A program made the position numbers and the translations under genes. Positions 47,984 to 58,475 of a stretch of DNA of 64,000 bases are shown one piece after another (positions within the stretch are counted from its first letter, which is position 1; each line of letters starts with the position of its first letter). The stretch comes from Linum tenue (Eukaryota; Streptophyta; Magnoliopsida; Malpighiales; Linaceae), in NCBI GenBank assembly GCA_946122785.1, contig CAMGYJ010000004.1:55684679-55748678 (forward strand), written 5' to 3'. The notes under the pieces are model-generated. The model searched no databases. It was not told the DNA's origin and saw only the letters and a program-made list of their open reading frames with translations.

Positions 47984-48652
47984 CTGAATCGCTATTTGTC
48001 GCCTTAAAATTCAAATTTTATCGCCCTAAAATACACCAAATTGACATATTTACCCTCGACACAATTTATTTTCTAAACCCTAAACCAAACAATCCCTCCC
48101 CAACCAAATCCGCCGTCAGCAAGTCCCTCCCCCGGATTCTGTGACTAGACGTAACCATGGAGCTTCCTAAACAATGCTCTGATTTGCTTTTTCTGCAAAA
48201 CCCCCCAAAAAAAGCGATGGAAGTTTTAATGGCCGGGCAGCAATAATGCAAAAGATAAGTAGGGGTAGCTAAAGGGTCCATAGATTTGAGTGACTTGCTG
48301 ACCTTGGAGCGCAGGAGGCGCTTCTGCTTGAAGGCACGTCGAGATTGGAGGTTTGGTCGGAGTTCATGGCGACGACCAATAAGGAGGATCGACGGTAGGT
48401 TATGGAAGTGGAGCGGGGAAGAAGGGGCGCAGTTGGAACCGTCAGAAGGAAGACGACGACCAACACCATAAGGTCCACAACGGTGAATTTTTTTTTGTTG
48501 CAGCGCCGGACGGATCGCCGGCGAGATACGGGACAACGAACAAAGAAGTTTAAGGGTTTGAAAGACACATAAATGAGCTAAGGACATTAAGGTAAAATTG
48601 ACTTAATTAGGGCGACGAATAAGGAATTTTAGAGCGACGAATAGCAATGCCC
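47984..48652. mobile_element. MULE-like MITE (669 bp) upstream of the kinase gene
   Basis: The ends are long imperfect inverted repeats of about 80 bp (TCGCTATTTGTCGCC...TCGCCCTAA... against TTGCTATTCGTCGCT...TCGTCGCCCTAA...). The flanks share GAAATTAT at 47976-47983 and 48653-48660. It has no transposase. A 174-codon minus-strand ORF inside it is fortuitous. It begins about 320 bases upstream of the kinase start codon. Confidence 0.75.
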
Positions 48653-48989
48653 GAAATTATTGGGGTTAATTGCATAGTTGGTTATTGAGATTACAAAAAA
48701 TGTTCAAGTTTGGTCACTCGAAATATTTAAATTCATTGGTGGTATTTCAGTTTACTGAAACCGTTCACGTTTGGTCACTCTCCGTCCAACTCCGTTAACT
48801 TTGACTGATGTGGCAGTCAACTCTCAAAGTTGACCGTTAACTTAGTGACATGGCAACTAAAAAATTATTAGAAAATAAAAAAAAATTATATTTTCCACCT
48901 CATTATTACATTCATTAAAAAATAAAATGAAAATGAAAAACCTAATCTACCAAAAAAAAATGAAAAACCTAATTTTGTTTTTCTACAAA

Positions 48990-49262
48990 CCCCATACCAC
49001 GCGCACCCATCCGCCGTGCTGTTCCCGTCACAGCGGTCGTTGGGCAGGACCGATCGGGATGAGCTGAGGTCCTCGATGCTCCCGTCGAATGTCAATTGCA
49101 GGATCGTGAAGTTGCGCTCTTTCCTGTTGCTGTTCTCCCTGGTGGAGGCCGTGAAGGTCAAGTAATCGTCCTCGTCGGAGATCCGCGTGCGAGTCAGGTT
49201 CAGATCCAGCGACATCCCGGCCGCGAGAGCCAAGTTCTTAGGATCACAGGACAAGCAGCTAA
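48990..49262 (-). pseudogene. Captured gene fragment 2, secreted/receptor-like
   Basis: It is an open frame with GC-rich codon use unlike the A/T-rich surroundings: AGMSLDLNLTRTRISDEDD, then FTILQLTFDGSIEDL, ending near a Cys-containing GCAWYGVC. The style resembles the S-locus-glycoprotein part of G-type lectin receptor kinases, but I am not sure. Both ends stop abruptly at TIR or intron-like sequence. Upstream on the minus strand is an intron-like stretch ending TGATATTTAG. Confidence 0.45.
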
Positions 49263-49934
49263 ATATCAGAAGCAGCAATCAAAAGTGTGCATATACATAA
49301 AAGCTTTTATTTCGGGGAAATTTACTTATAAAGTTGCTACTGGCATCAGAACAAATTCAATAATTAGAGATTCCTCATACGATTGGTCCAAGATAGGGTC
49401 AGTAACCACTGGTTACTGACCCATCAGTAACAACACGCGGGCCGTAGATTTGGGGAGGGAGAAAGCGTGTGAATGGGCTGGATGCTGGGTGGGGAGGGGC
49501 ATTTTTGTCCGTTTTCGTATTTTTAATTTTTTATTTATTCCGCATTTCAATGCTGGCTTTTCAATGGAAGAGAGAGAATCTTCCTTCTCTGCAACTCAAC
49601 TTTATTCCTTCTCTCTTCCTTTTTTTCAATCTCTTTCCATAACCTTTCTCTTTCTCTTTCTCTATTCCTTCTCTCTTACTTTTTTTCTCACAATCTCATT
49701 TTCAAATCTAAATCTGCTCTCTTCCTTCTTCATTTTTTTCCTCTAGCATAAAAATTGTAGCCACTCTCTTTCATTGCATTTCTTCTCTTCATCAACTCGT
49801 TGGACTCAATTCCGATCTTTCTCATTTTTTTTGGCATTTTGGTGTTCTTGATTGAGGAAGAGGAAATGAGAGGCATCAGAAGACGATTTTTTTCTCTCCC
49901 TCCTTCTGTTTTTTTCCTTTTAGATAATATATAT

Positions 49935-50450
49935 TGATATTATGACTCTATACCATATGGTATTGGGTGGTAACGAAATATATATTGACATTACCACACT
50001 ATACCCTATGGTAATTTATGGTATTGCGTGGTAACGAAATATATATTGATATTACCACACTATACCATATGGTATTGTGTGGTAACGAAATATATATTGA
50101 TATTACCACTCTATACCATATGGTATTGTGTGATATTACCACACTATACCATATGGTATTGTGTGGTAACGAAATATATATTGATATTACCACATTATAC
50201 CCTATGGTATTGGGTGGTAACGAAATATATATTGATATTACCACACTATACCATATGGTATTGGGTGGTAACGAAATATATATTGATATTACCACTCTAT
50301 ACCATACGGTATTGTGTGAATTGTGTGATATTACCACACTATACCATATAGTATTGGGTGGTAACGAAATATATATTCATGTGGCAAATATTACCATACC
50401 ACATGGTATGCTCTTGTTTAATACCAGTCAATACCATATGGTATAGACCG
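49935..50450 (+). repeat. Tandem array with palindromic core ATACCATATGGTAT
   Basis: There are about seven copies of a unit of roughly 60 bp: TATACCATATGGTATTGGGTGG, then TAACGAAATATATATTGATAT, then TACCAC. Two shorter units also occur (near 50130 and 50330). It is followed at 50450-50580 by the same phrases that end the R1 copies at 12.7-13.3 kb. Because of the palindrome, ORFs appear on both strands. None is real. Confidence 0.92.
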
Positions 50451-50725
50451 GTAATAATTGACAAATTTTTTGTGTCCAAAAAATATCAAAGTGGATATCA
50501 TTTTGAAGAGCACAATTAATCTGATCTAACTGTGCAAAAAAAATTAAATTTCGACTTAAAACGAGTGAGAAATCGTCCGTTAAAGGTTAAGAGAAGGAAA
50601 ATTAAATGTTTTGCCAGGAGAGAGAAGGAGGGGTTGATAGGCTCCGGTCAAAAGTGAGCATCAATAATAAATAGGAGTAAGTGCAATTTTACCGTACTAC
50701 CCTTTTCACATTTAATTTAAATAAA

Positions 50726-51506
50726 GGGTTAATACCTTATTTTGGCCCGAACTATGACCATATAATCAACTTTGGCCCGTGGTTTCAGAAATTAACATCC
50801 TGGCCTCAACTATGCAGCATATAGACTCAATTGGCCCGACACATAGTTTGACCGTCAATTTGGACGGTCAACTCCGTTGACCGTTAGTCAACATGCCATG
50901 TCATTGCCTAGTCAGCCTAAAAATTATTAAAAAAATTTAAATTCAAATTATTTTCCTAATTTCTATTATTTATCATTTTACAATTAACCAAAAAATAAAA
51001 TTCTAAAAATATAAAATAATTTTTTTGTGATATTTGAAAATGATAAAATTTATAAATTAACCAAAAATTATCAAATTAAATTTTATAAATTTAAAATTTA
51101 TGATATAAATTATATTTTGGTGCGAAGTTTTAAAAATATAAAATAATTTGATAATTTTTGGTTAATTTATAAAATTCATCATTTTTCAAATTATCCAAAA
51201 AAATAAAAAATCAAATTTATTTTATGTTTTTTATAATTTATTTTTGGTTAATTTAATAATAAATTAGAAAAATTAGAAAAATAATTTGAAATTTGTATTT
51301 TTTAATGATTTTTAGGCTGACTAGGCAATGACATGGCGTGTTGACTAACGGTCAACGGAGTTGACCGTCCAAATTGACGGTCAAACTATGTGTCGGGCCA
51401 ATTGAGTCTATATGCTGCATAGTTGAGGCCAGAATGTTAATTTCTAAAACCACGGGCCAAAGTTGATTATATGGTCATAGTTCGGGCCAAAATAAGGTAT
51501 TAACCC
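50726..51506. mobile_element. MULE-type element nested inside the nested element (781 bp)
   Basis: The TIRs are about 210 bp and nearly identical (GGGTTAATACCTTATTTTGG...CCCGAACTATGACCATATAA...). The flanks are TTAAATAAA at 50717-50725 and 51507-51515, a perfect 9-bp duplication. The interior is very A/T-rich and noncoding. The high TIR similarity suggests recent insertion. Confidence 0.92.
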
Positions 51507-51686
51507 TTAAATAAAAAAGTGACTGACACGTGGGGACCAGGGAAATGGTTACTGATGGGTTACTGACCCATCAGTTACTGACAAGATCTGGACCCAATAC
51601 GATCATACCCATCTCTAACTAACAGGTGGTGTAACTTGTAAGTTAACATTAATTGAGGAGGAGAAGAGAAATTAAGCAGACAGTAC

Positions 51687-52230
51687 CTTACAGGACAAGA
51701 GCTTAATACAGCAGCCATAAGGCTGCTCCTCAACCTTAACCAGCAAAACAGGGCAAACTTCAAAATTGAAGAACTTGAACCTGTAGACATAACACTTGAA
51801 CGTGTTGTCATCTACCCTCTCTATCCTCTCGATCGGCATCCAGCACCGAGTACTGACTCGCCGGCAAGCTCATGTACTCCGCTACAAAGTTGCCAACCAA
51901 GCAAGAAAACCCTCAATCAATCAGAACAAGCAAACCCAGATCCCGTCCCGGACACGAAGTGAATAACATACGCTTATCCTAACACTACTTAGAGGGCGCC
52001 CAAGTTGGCTGACGGAGATAGATTCCTTCCGCCGTGCCACGAACCGGGCTTTGGGAGCCGAATCCGCAGACGCTCGCAACCAAGCGCAAGTGGTGGGAGA
52101 GTAGTCATTGCTGTGGGAGAAAGTAGCGGACTGAGAGTGAAGAGGCTGTGGTCCTTCACGGCCCCGGATCGGAGTATGCCGCCGGCTCCGGCGGGAGTGG
52201 CAGTCGAGCTGTAGTACAGAACAGAGCCAT
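51687..52230 (-). pseudogene. Captured DUF1997-family gene fragment
   Basis: It resembles exons 1 and 2 of a plant DUF1997 protein (chloroplast-type). It starts at an ATG at 52230 (MALFCTTARLPLP). The frame shifts before QPLHSQSATFSHSNDY and a transit-peptide-like stretch ending LGRPL, and there is an intron. Exon 2 (51881-51687) reads EYMSLPASQYSVLDADR, then after a one-base frameshift IERVDDNTFKCYVYRFKFF and CPVLLVKVEEQ, ending KLLSCK at a GTACTG donor. Intron sequence was captured along with the exons, so the source was genomic DNA. Two frameshifts make it non-functional as protein. The family assignment is from memory and should be checked. Confidence 0.65.
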
Positions 52231-52748
52231 TTGAAGAAGATAAGAACAACAGTCAAAACAATGCAACAGAGAAGGTTAAAGATAGTATTAGATCCAGCAT
52301 CGGGTATGGGGTTTGTAGAAAACAAATTAGGTTTTTTTTTATTTTTTTAATGAATGTAATAATGAGGTGGAAAATATAAAAGTTTATTTTTTTTATTTTT
52401 TAATAATATTTCAGTTGCCACATTATTAAGTTAACGGTCAACTTTGAGAGTTGACTGCCACATCAGCCAAAGTTAACGGAGTTGGACGGAGAGTGACCAA
52501 ACGTGAACGGTTTCAGTAAACTAAAGTACCATCAATGAATTTAAATATTTCGAGTGACCAAACTTGAACGTTTTTTGTAATCTCAGTGACCAACCATGCA
52601 ATTAACCCAAATTATTGGAATCAAGAAATTTTCATTTGTTCGTGTGTTTGTTATAGACGGATAGTATAGGATGATTATTTTGGGTGAAAATTATTATAGT
52701 AGGTGTTAGGTGTTCCCTAATTCGGGGTGAAAACTTCTCTTCTCCTTA

Positions 52749-52775
52749 CTAGTTGTGAGCCGGCCCATTGGCCGG
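52749..52775 (-). mobile_element. Probable Helitron 3' terminus, minus strand
   Basis: On the minus strand the hairpin CCGGCC-AATG-GGCCGG is followed by CTCACAA and CTAG, then T. The spacer is short (7 bases). The rest of the element would extend to the right, but its 5' end was not found. Confidence 0.5.
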
Positions 52776-53930
52776 ATAAAATGATAAACTGATCTCAAGA
52801 CAGATTGTGGTTTTTTGGGTGATGACTAATTAAATGAATCCATGGCTATATATAGAGCCTCCTATTCAGATAAGTACTTTTCATAGAGGTTCGGTTGAAT
52901 GCTCAAATCGATTTAAGTCATACCAAAGTCTACCATATATTAATGGTGGATTGTATTTTTTTCCCCTCCATATTTCTCCCTTCAAATATGAACATCATTT
53001 TTTTCCTCCTTATTTCACCATTATCAAATTTTCATCCCCTCCCAATTTTTCTTCCAATCCTAAATATGAACACCATTTGTACTCCCAACCAATGTCATAA
53101 AATTCACTAGTTTATTGCTCTCCAGTCTTGTTTCGTCTTTTCTCGTTGCAACTCTATTTAAATCAACTTGACGTAAATGAATTGGGGCGTGGACAAGAGT
53201 AATGAACGGTTTGCACTTTGTTAGTTTAATCAATATTAAATTATTAAAATTTCGTCATCGAATGGTGTCTCATAACTAAAATTTTATAATTCGAATAAAA
53301 ATTAATTCACTAAACCACAAGTTCAAAATAGAATACATTGCTCATTGATATGTTGTATGATAGGTTTAAGTTTAATATGGTAGGTACCAAAACTATCAAG
53401 ATTGTATTCCCACGACACGTTTCAATTCCCACTACTTTGAAATGATCATTGTGTTCTCTGAAAAACAATTTGAGGTTGAGATTCGAATTTGTCATATTAA
53501 ACAATGCATAAAGAGCACAGAACTAAAACTACTAAAGAATGCACGAAATACTGAAGACAATTACTAGATATGTTAAACATAAAGGAACAAATTAGAATTA
53601 TTAAGCCGCAAGCATCCAAAAATAACCAAAATTGTAATTCACTGTTCATTACGAAATAATCGCACTCCGAACTGTTCACAAAAGGGCTGAATGATTCGCT
53701 GCGGTATAATTCACGTGAGCCCATGTGTACATATGTTGGGCTGGCCAAACGTGGCTGTTGTTGACTTGTTGGGATTTTTGGTTTGTAAGATTCATGAGCT
53801 CACAAAAGAACAGCTACACTTGATCGGTGGCCCTCCTTTAAAAAAAAAGGAAAAGAAAGGGTCCCACTTCGCAAACCTTCTTCCTTCTCTCCCCTCACGA
53901 GTCATGACTGTCTTTCAAATTCACCAGCTC
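52776..53930. other. Intergenic, nothing recognised
   Basis: This is A/T-rich. A pyrimidine-rich patch lies at 52955-53090. No gene is seen. Confidence 0.45.
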
Positions 53931-53934
53931 GCAT

Positions 53935-54210
53935 CTCCGAAATCACTGAACGGACGCCGACGGGAGACGGTGGCGAGACAAATCTACGAAATCGAAGCAA
54001 GGGCTGTATTTTCCGCAAAATCGAAGGCGTCCCTGAACTGACTGAACGGCACGTCGGTGGTAGACGGTGGCGACGACAGATTTTCCATCTCCGAACCCAC
54101 TGAACGAACGCCCACGATCGAAGCTTGATTTCTCTCTCTCTCACTCTCACCTCCGTGAACCCACTGAACGGCACGCCGGCGGGAGACTTGCGACACCAGA
54201 TTTTCCCTGA
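53935..54210 (+). repeat. Three imperfect repeats of about 100 bp
   Basis: The units begin near 53935, 54035 and 54150. They share CACTGAACGG.ACGCCG.CGGGAGAC and GACACCAGATTTTCC style words. This is pyrimidine-rich, leader-like sequence with local duplication and no convincing ORF. It may be the 5' end of a decayed gene. Confidence 0.6.
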
Positions 54211-54360
54211 AAATCCCATTTCTTCTTTCCGAAGAACTTCCTCCTTTCTTCAGGAAATCAATATCTTCTTCTCTGGGAAATCAAAACTAGGGATCGCAGG
54301 CTTCGTATACAAATCTGGTACTGAGCTTAGCCCAATGATGACATCGAATTCCTAGAGTGC

Positions 54361-56084
54361 CGGCACCTAGACCAGAGCCTCCGATTTCCCTTTAAAAGAC
54401 AAACATTCATAGAACAAACCCTCAAATTTCCCTTAATCCTAACAGATCCTCAAATTTTCCTTTATCCAATACAATGAGGAAGAATAGAAAGCCTCATCAT
54501 CCAGGCTAAGGCCATCTCTCAATCCCTCGCTACCGCCAAAAGCAAAAAAAGATTCAAGTTTTAAGGGTGCTTCTGCTTCATAATTGAGGAAGAGAGTTTA
54601 GCGACTCTTATTTGCCCATTTGGTATATTATATTTATATATGTGTGCTTGATAATTGAGGGACGAGAGTTGAGAGGCAGAGGAAAAGGAAGGGGAAACAT
54701 GGTGGCGACACCTGTTCCTATTTGTGCCCCATCTTAACCCAAGTGTCCAACATGCATATTATTAGACTTGGAGTAATAATAAAAGGGAAGAAAAGAAATA
54801 TATAATAATTATTGGAATGTGGATATAATGGTCTCTCTCTTCAACTTCAGCTATTAACACATTAGCCTAGCTTTTAAAACCTCTGATTTTCTTGCATACA
54901 ACTTCTCCATCAGCAAGTGCTTAGAGAACTTATCTGAAGAAAAACTAAACTAATAAGCAATTTGATTTTCTTGCATTGCTATTTTGCTTTGAGTAGCAAT
55001 TGTCTCCATCTACTAATCTTATAAACAAATCCATTTCTTATCATTGTATTGGTCAATTATTGGCTAATTAGATTTTAGTCGGATATTCCTAAAGGAACTT
55101 CAAATTGTCCAACCACATTTAATTAATGACTTATACCCGGATCAAAATGTTTTTTTAGGAGGACATTAGCGTATGTTAAATTATTAAATCAATTAGTTTG
55201 TAATACACAAGACGTATTTGGCAATTCCTTTTAGTTTCACAGTAATACATGTAAGCCAATGTTGACATTTCCATTCAATTCAAGTTAAGATTTAAGAATT
55301 ACAAAATAATTGCGTTCTCTTAATTTCTTTTATGAATATGCGTTTTCTTAAGTTTATGGTTGGAAGAACGTAACTCGACTGAAAGGAGAGATCTAAGTTT
55401 AATAGGGCTGAAAGCGTTGTCAATCATAACAGAAAGAGGTTGATCTACAAAAAAAAGCTACCAATTTATTATTGAAAAATACTATAGTTATCCAAAATAA
55501 ATATGAGTTGAGCAAGAGCCCTATAATGGGTGACTTATCAATAAGTGCCTGAGAGCATTTTTAATATTTTGATGGAATCCCTATATCAAGTAAGAGAGAC
55601 ATAGCTCCAACTAAAAATCAAATTGAGTTTACAACAACTTTTTCAATCTCATTTGTTAACAAATTCCTGTCCAAGTCTCTTCCAGTAATTAAGAGGAATG
55701 AAATATTCAATATTCAGATTATCTTATATATACTTTACATATTATTTTAATAATTATAATTTTAATAGTTATAAATAAATTGGATTGGTTTGTGAATCCA
55801 TTTCAGTTTAATGATTAGATGTGGAAATGAAGTTGTAAGTAGTTTCACTATATGTGCTAATTAGGAAGCTTTGGATATGAGATTAAAAAAATATATTGAT
55901 CTATTACATGTATAATAATTATTCCTTATCTATCAATTAGTTAAACATATTACGTAATTATTCTATAATATTAAGACCCATTGTAAAGGTTATATAGGTA
56001 TCTCACCCAAACTAATTTGTGAATTATTTGATTTTAATTAAATTTTAAATGAGTTGACGAAGTCTTAAATATTTTAATTTCTTA
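54361..56084. other. Intergenic, in part probably Helitron interior
   Basis: There is no gene. The last few hundred bases resemble the A/T-rich interior before the Helitron end at 18661 (for example AAATGAGTTGA..AA.T.TTAAAT). Confidence 0.45.
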
Positions 56085-56113
56085 TCGCTGCGAAGCGCGG
56101 GCCAAAAAACTAG
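56085..56113 (+). mobile_element. 3' terminus of a second Helitron of the same family
   Basis: CGAAGCGCGGGCCAAAAAACTAG is identical to the end at 18639-18661, and the preceding 50 bases are also alike. It ends CTAG at 56110-56113, followed by T. The hairpin's left arm has one change (GCTGCG). Confidence 0.75.
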
Positions 56114-58470
56114 TACCAAGTAAATACGAAGTAGAGCAGGAAGTCAAATGGCGTTGTTGCATGTATTGCTTCCCCTAGAGTTTCGATATGGTCATGCAAC
56201 TCAAATAGATATATAAGCAATTGATTATGTCTATGAAGGTTCTCACCGCCTATTTTGATTTAATATCCTATCCTACTTTGGTAGTTTTCACTTATAGAAG
56301 TGGACTATGTGGCATGTGTACAATTACTCAATTATGTTATCACGATTACCCTTTGCAATCAATTGTCTAACATGTATCAATATTAAAGCGATAATAATCA
56401 TGCAAGAACTCATTCCCCATCAATCTCATATAAACACAAATATATTATGCAAGCCATATTGATAAACAAAATAGGATAACCAGTCAATCATAGTAACCGA
56501 TCATAAAGTCCTTAGATCTCTTTCTTTGTCTTTCCTCCCCTATTGAATCCAAAGCGTCATATCACAATATTTGAAACCTTTAGGGTCCACAAATCCGAAC
56601 AAGAATTTGAACTAGCCACTCATAGGTACTGAAAACATCACATTGCGATCAGAAAAACATATCATCAAACCAATTTGGCAATTTTGGCGTCACTCTAGGC
56701 CACCATTTTCTTCCTATGAGTTTTTGGATGATTTTTTTTAGTTTTGGAGTTCATCTAAAATCAGAGTAACTTATTTGTCGAAGTTCTTTTTCATTTAGAG
56801 CACAAATTGCATAAACATGTGATAAATCCGAGGATGCCCTAGGATTGTATTCCACATGGTCTTCTAATGCCCAACTATTCACATCATATCATCTATGCCA
56901 CACAAAATAGACAAGCCACTTTATGGGTTTTCGTTAATTAACAAGCAAAGGAAAGGGAAGCAAGGAAAAGCAAAGTTGTTTAGGGTGTTTCAATTTATAG
57001 ATGCATAAAAGTAACGATACATTATTGTATAAGAAGGTAAATCTCGACTAGCATTATGCATACTAAGGCTCACTCATATCATGCATCAATGACTCATTTA
57101 TAGCATCACTCTATCCCTTCCCCTAAGGTCACTCTCTACTCGTGCATGTGTCTTTTGCAATAGAGATTTAACTAGCTAATGTGTGCTTTCGCTTCGTGTC
57201 ATTACTTAATTAATGAAGAACAAGAAAGTAAGGATATCACATGATTAAGTGTGGGCCTCTATAAGCCTTAATTGATGGTCTATAGCATTAATGATCTAAC
57301 AATCAAGCATTGAAATTACTCGAGGTATAAATGGTTTACCGTTCCCTCTATACTCGTGTAGCATCAATGGGGTATCACTAGAGGGCAATATCTTGGAAAC
57401 CTAAACTATACTAAGCACAATGCATATAGTAGCAGATTATATAGTCATAAGCATCGATGATAAGAAAACATTCATAGTAGATAAACAAAATGATCATCAC
57501 ATAGGCATCAAAATCAAGCATTCTTGCATACATCAAAAGCATCAAAATTCATAAGCGTAAATACTAGCATCATATGAAATCATAGCATCAATACACACAT
57601 AGATAAACGAGTTCACATCCTCATACAATCAATTCGAACTAGCTATACATAGAAGAGAACGAGGGTACCACCATCAATGATGAAAGCATCTCCCTAGCTG
57701 CACCCTCCCCTGTGAATGCTAAGCTCTCACTCGAGTGGATTTTTTACATAAGTTTAGTGAACTTGTGAAGGCTACTGAACTTATGAGTCCAACCATCTAT
57801 TTATAGGGGTAAAACTCGGCCAAAACGTTGATAAACTCACTAGGACAAGGTTTCTTTGACTTAAGGCCAAAGTCATGGCCTAAAGATCTTATTTCGGACA
57901 TGGGCCTCTTGGTTTCAGCTAGATGACAATTGGGACCACCATTCCTTTTCTTCTTAGGCTGGTTTTCTTGACCCATGAAAATGCTCTCCTACATATTTGG
58001 GCACGATTTATCCAGGTTTCCATGAGCGACGGTTGGACCCGATGTTTTTGCTTCATCTTGGGCTGAGTTTTCCTCCATTGGGCTTCTCTTGGGCTATAGT
58101 TGTGGTTACTAGTAGGCTTCTCCGTCATTGGACCTCGTCTTTACCACGAAAATTCCATCTTTATAGCACCTTTGGTCCTCCATAGTGTTGTTTGTAAGGG
58201 GTTCCTGGTTAGTATTGTTTGTATAACTCTTGTCTCCTCTTGATATCACTTGAAAATAATAATAAAAATAGTGTATAAAATACCATATTGTACGTGTCAT
58301 CACTCATAAACAAAGATGAGTCTAAAGGTCTAAACCCAAACTCCAAATAATAATATTGTAAAAAATAAAAGCAACAACTTGATTATTAATACAAAACTTT
58401 CATACTTTAACTATATATTGGTCCTTTTTGAAAATAAGAAACATTCTGAGCTAAATACATTCGCAACTTC
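56114..58470. other. Intergenic, possible old LTR at the right
   Basis: There is no gene. On the minus strand 58302 begins TGATGACACGTACAATATGG, which looks like an LTR start, but I found no partner LTR, primer site or other border. The rest is anonymous sequence. Confidence 0.35.
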
Positions 58471-58475
58471 TTTTA

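Larger units (their letters stand above)
49384..51596. mobile_element. TIR element nested in the Pack-MULE (2213 bp)
   Basis: The left end is TGGTCCAAGATAGGGTCAGTAAC. The reverse complement of the right end is TGGGTCCAGATCTTGTCAGTAAC. Both continue with CCATCAGTAAC words. ATACGAT lies on each side (49377-49383 and 51597-51603). It carries the R1-related palindromic array and a further nested element. The interior has no transposase. The superfamily is not determined. Confidence 0.65.
48663..52608 (-). mobile_element. Pack-MULE with captured host gene fragments (3946 bp, nested insertions)
   Basis: The terminal inverted repeats are long, about 300-350 bp, starting GGGTTAATTGCAT at both ends and including TTTGGTCACTC and CAACTCCGTTAACTTTG. 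The flanks are AAATTATTG at 48654-48662 and 52609-52617, a perfect 9-bp duplication, diagnostic of Mutator-like elements. Between the TIRs are two pieces of host gene sequence on the minus strand (51687-52230 and about 48990-49262). A second TIR element (49384-51596) sits in between. There is no MURA transposase, so it is non-autonomous. Confidence 0.88.

Noticed and set aside
48066..48587. Minus-strand ORF of 174 codons
   Set aside because: It lies wholly inside the MULE-like MITE, shows no domain, and overlaps its terminal repeats.
49999..50446. ORFs on both strands with repeated Tyr-Ile-Asp-Ile-Thr type units
   Set aside because: The tandem palindromic array is open in several frames on both strands. 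The peptides are repeats of the DNA unit.
49935..50450. CRISPR-like appearance of the repeat array
   Set aside because: The spacers are part of the same 60-bp unit rather than unique, and the context is plant nuclear DNA with transposon ends.
53090..53115. CACTAGT as another Helitron end
   Set aside because: There is no hairpin in the preceding 30 bases and no matching sister end.
53902..54219. Minus-strand ORFs of 70-105 codons
   Set aside because: They run antisense through the triplicated leader-like segment and simply repeat its units.
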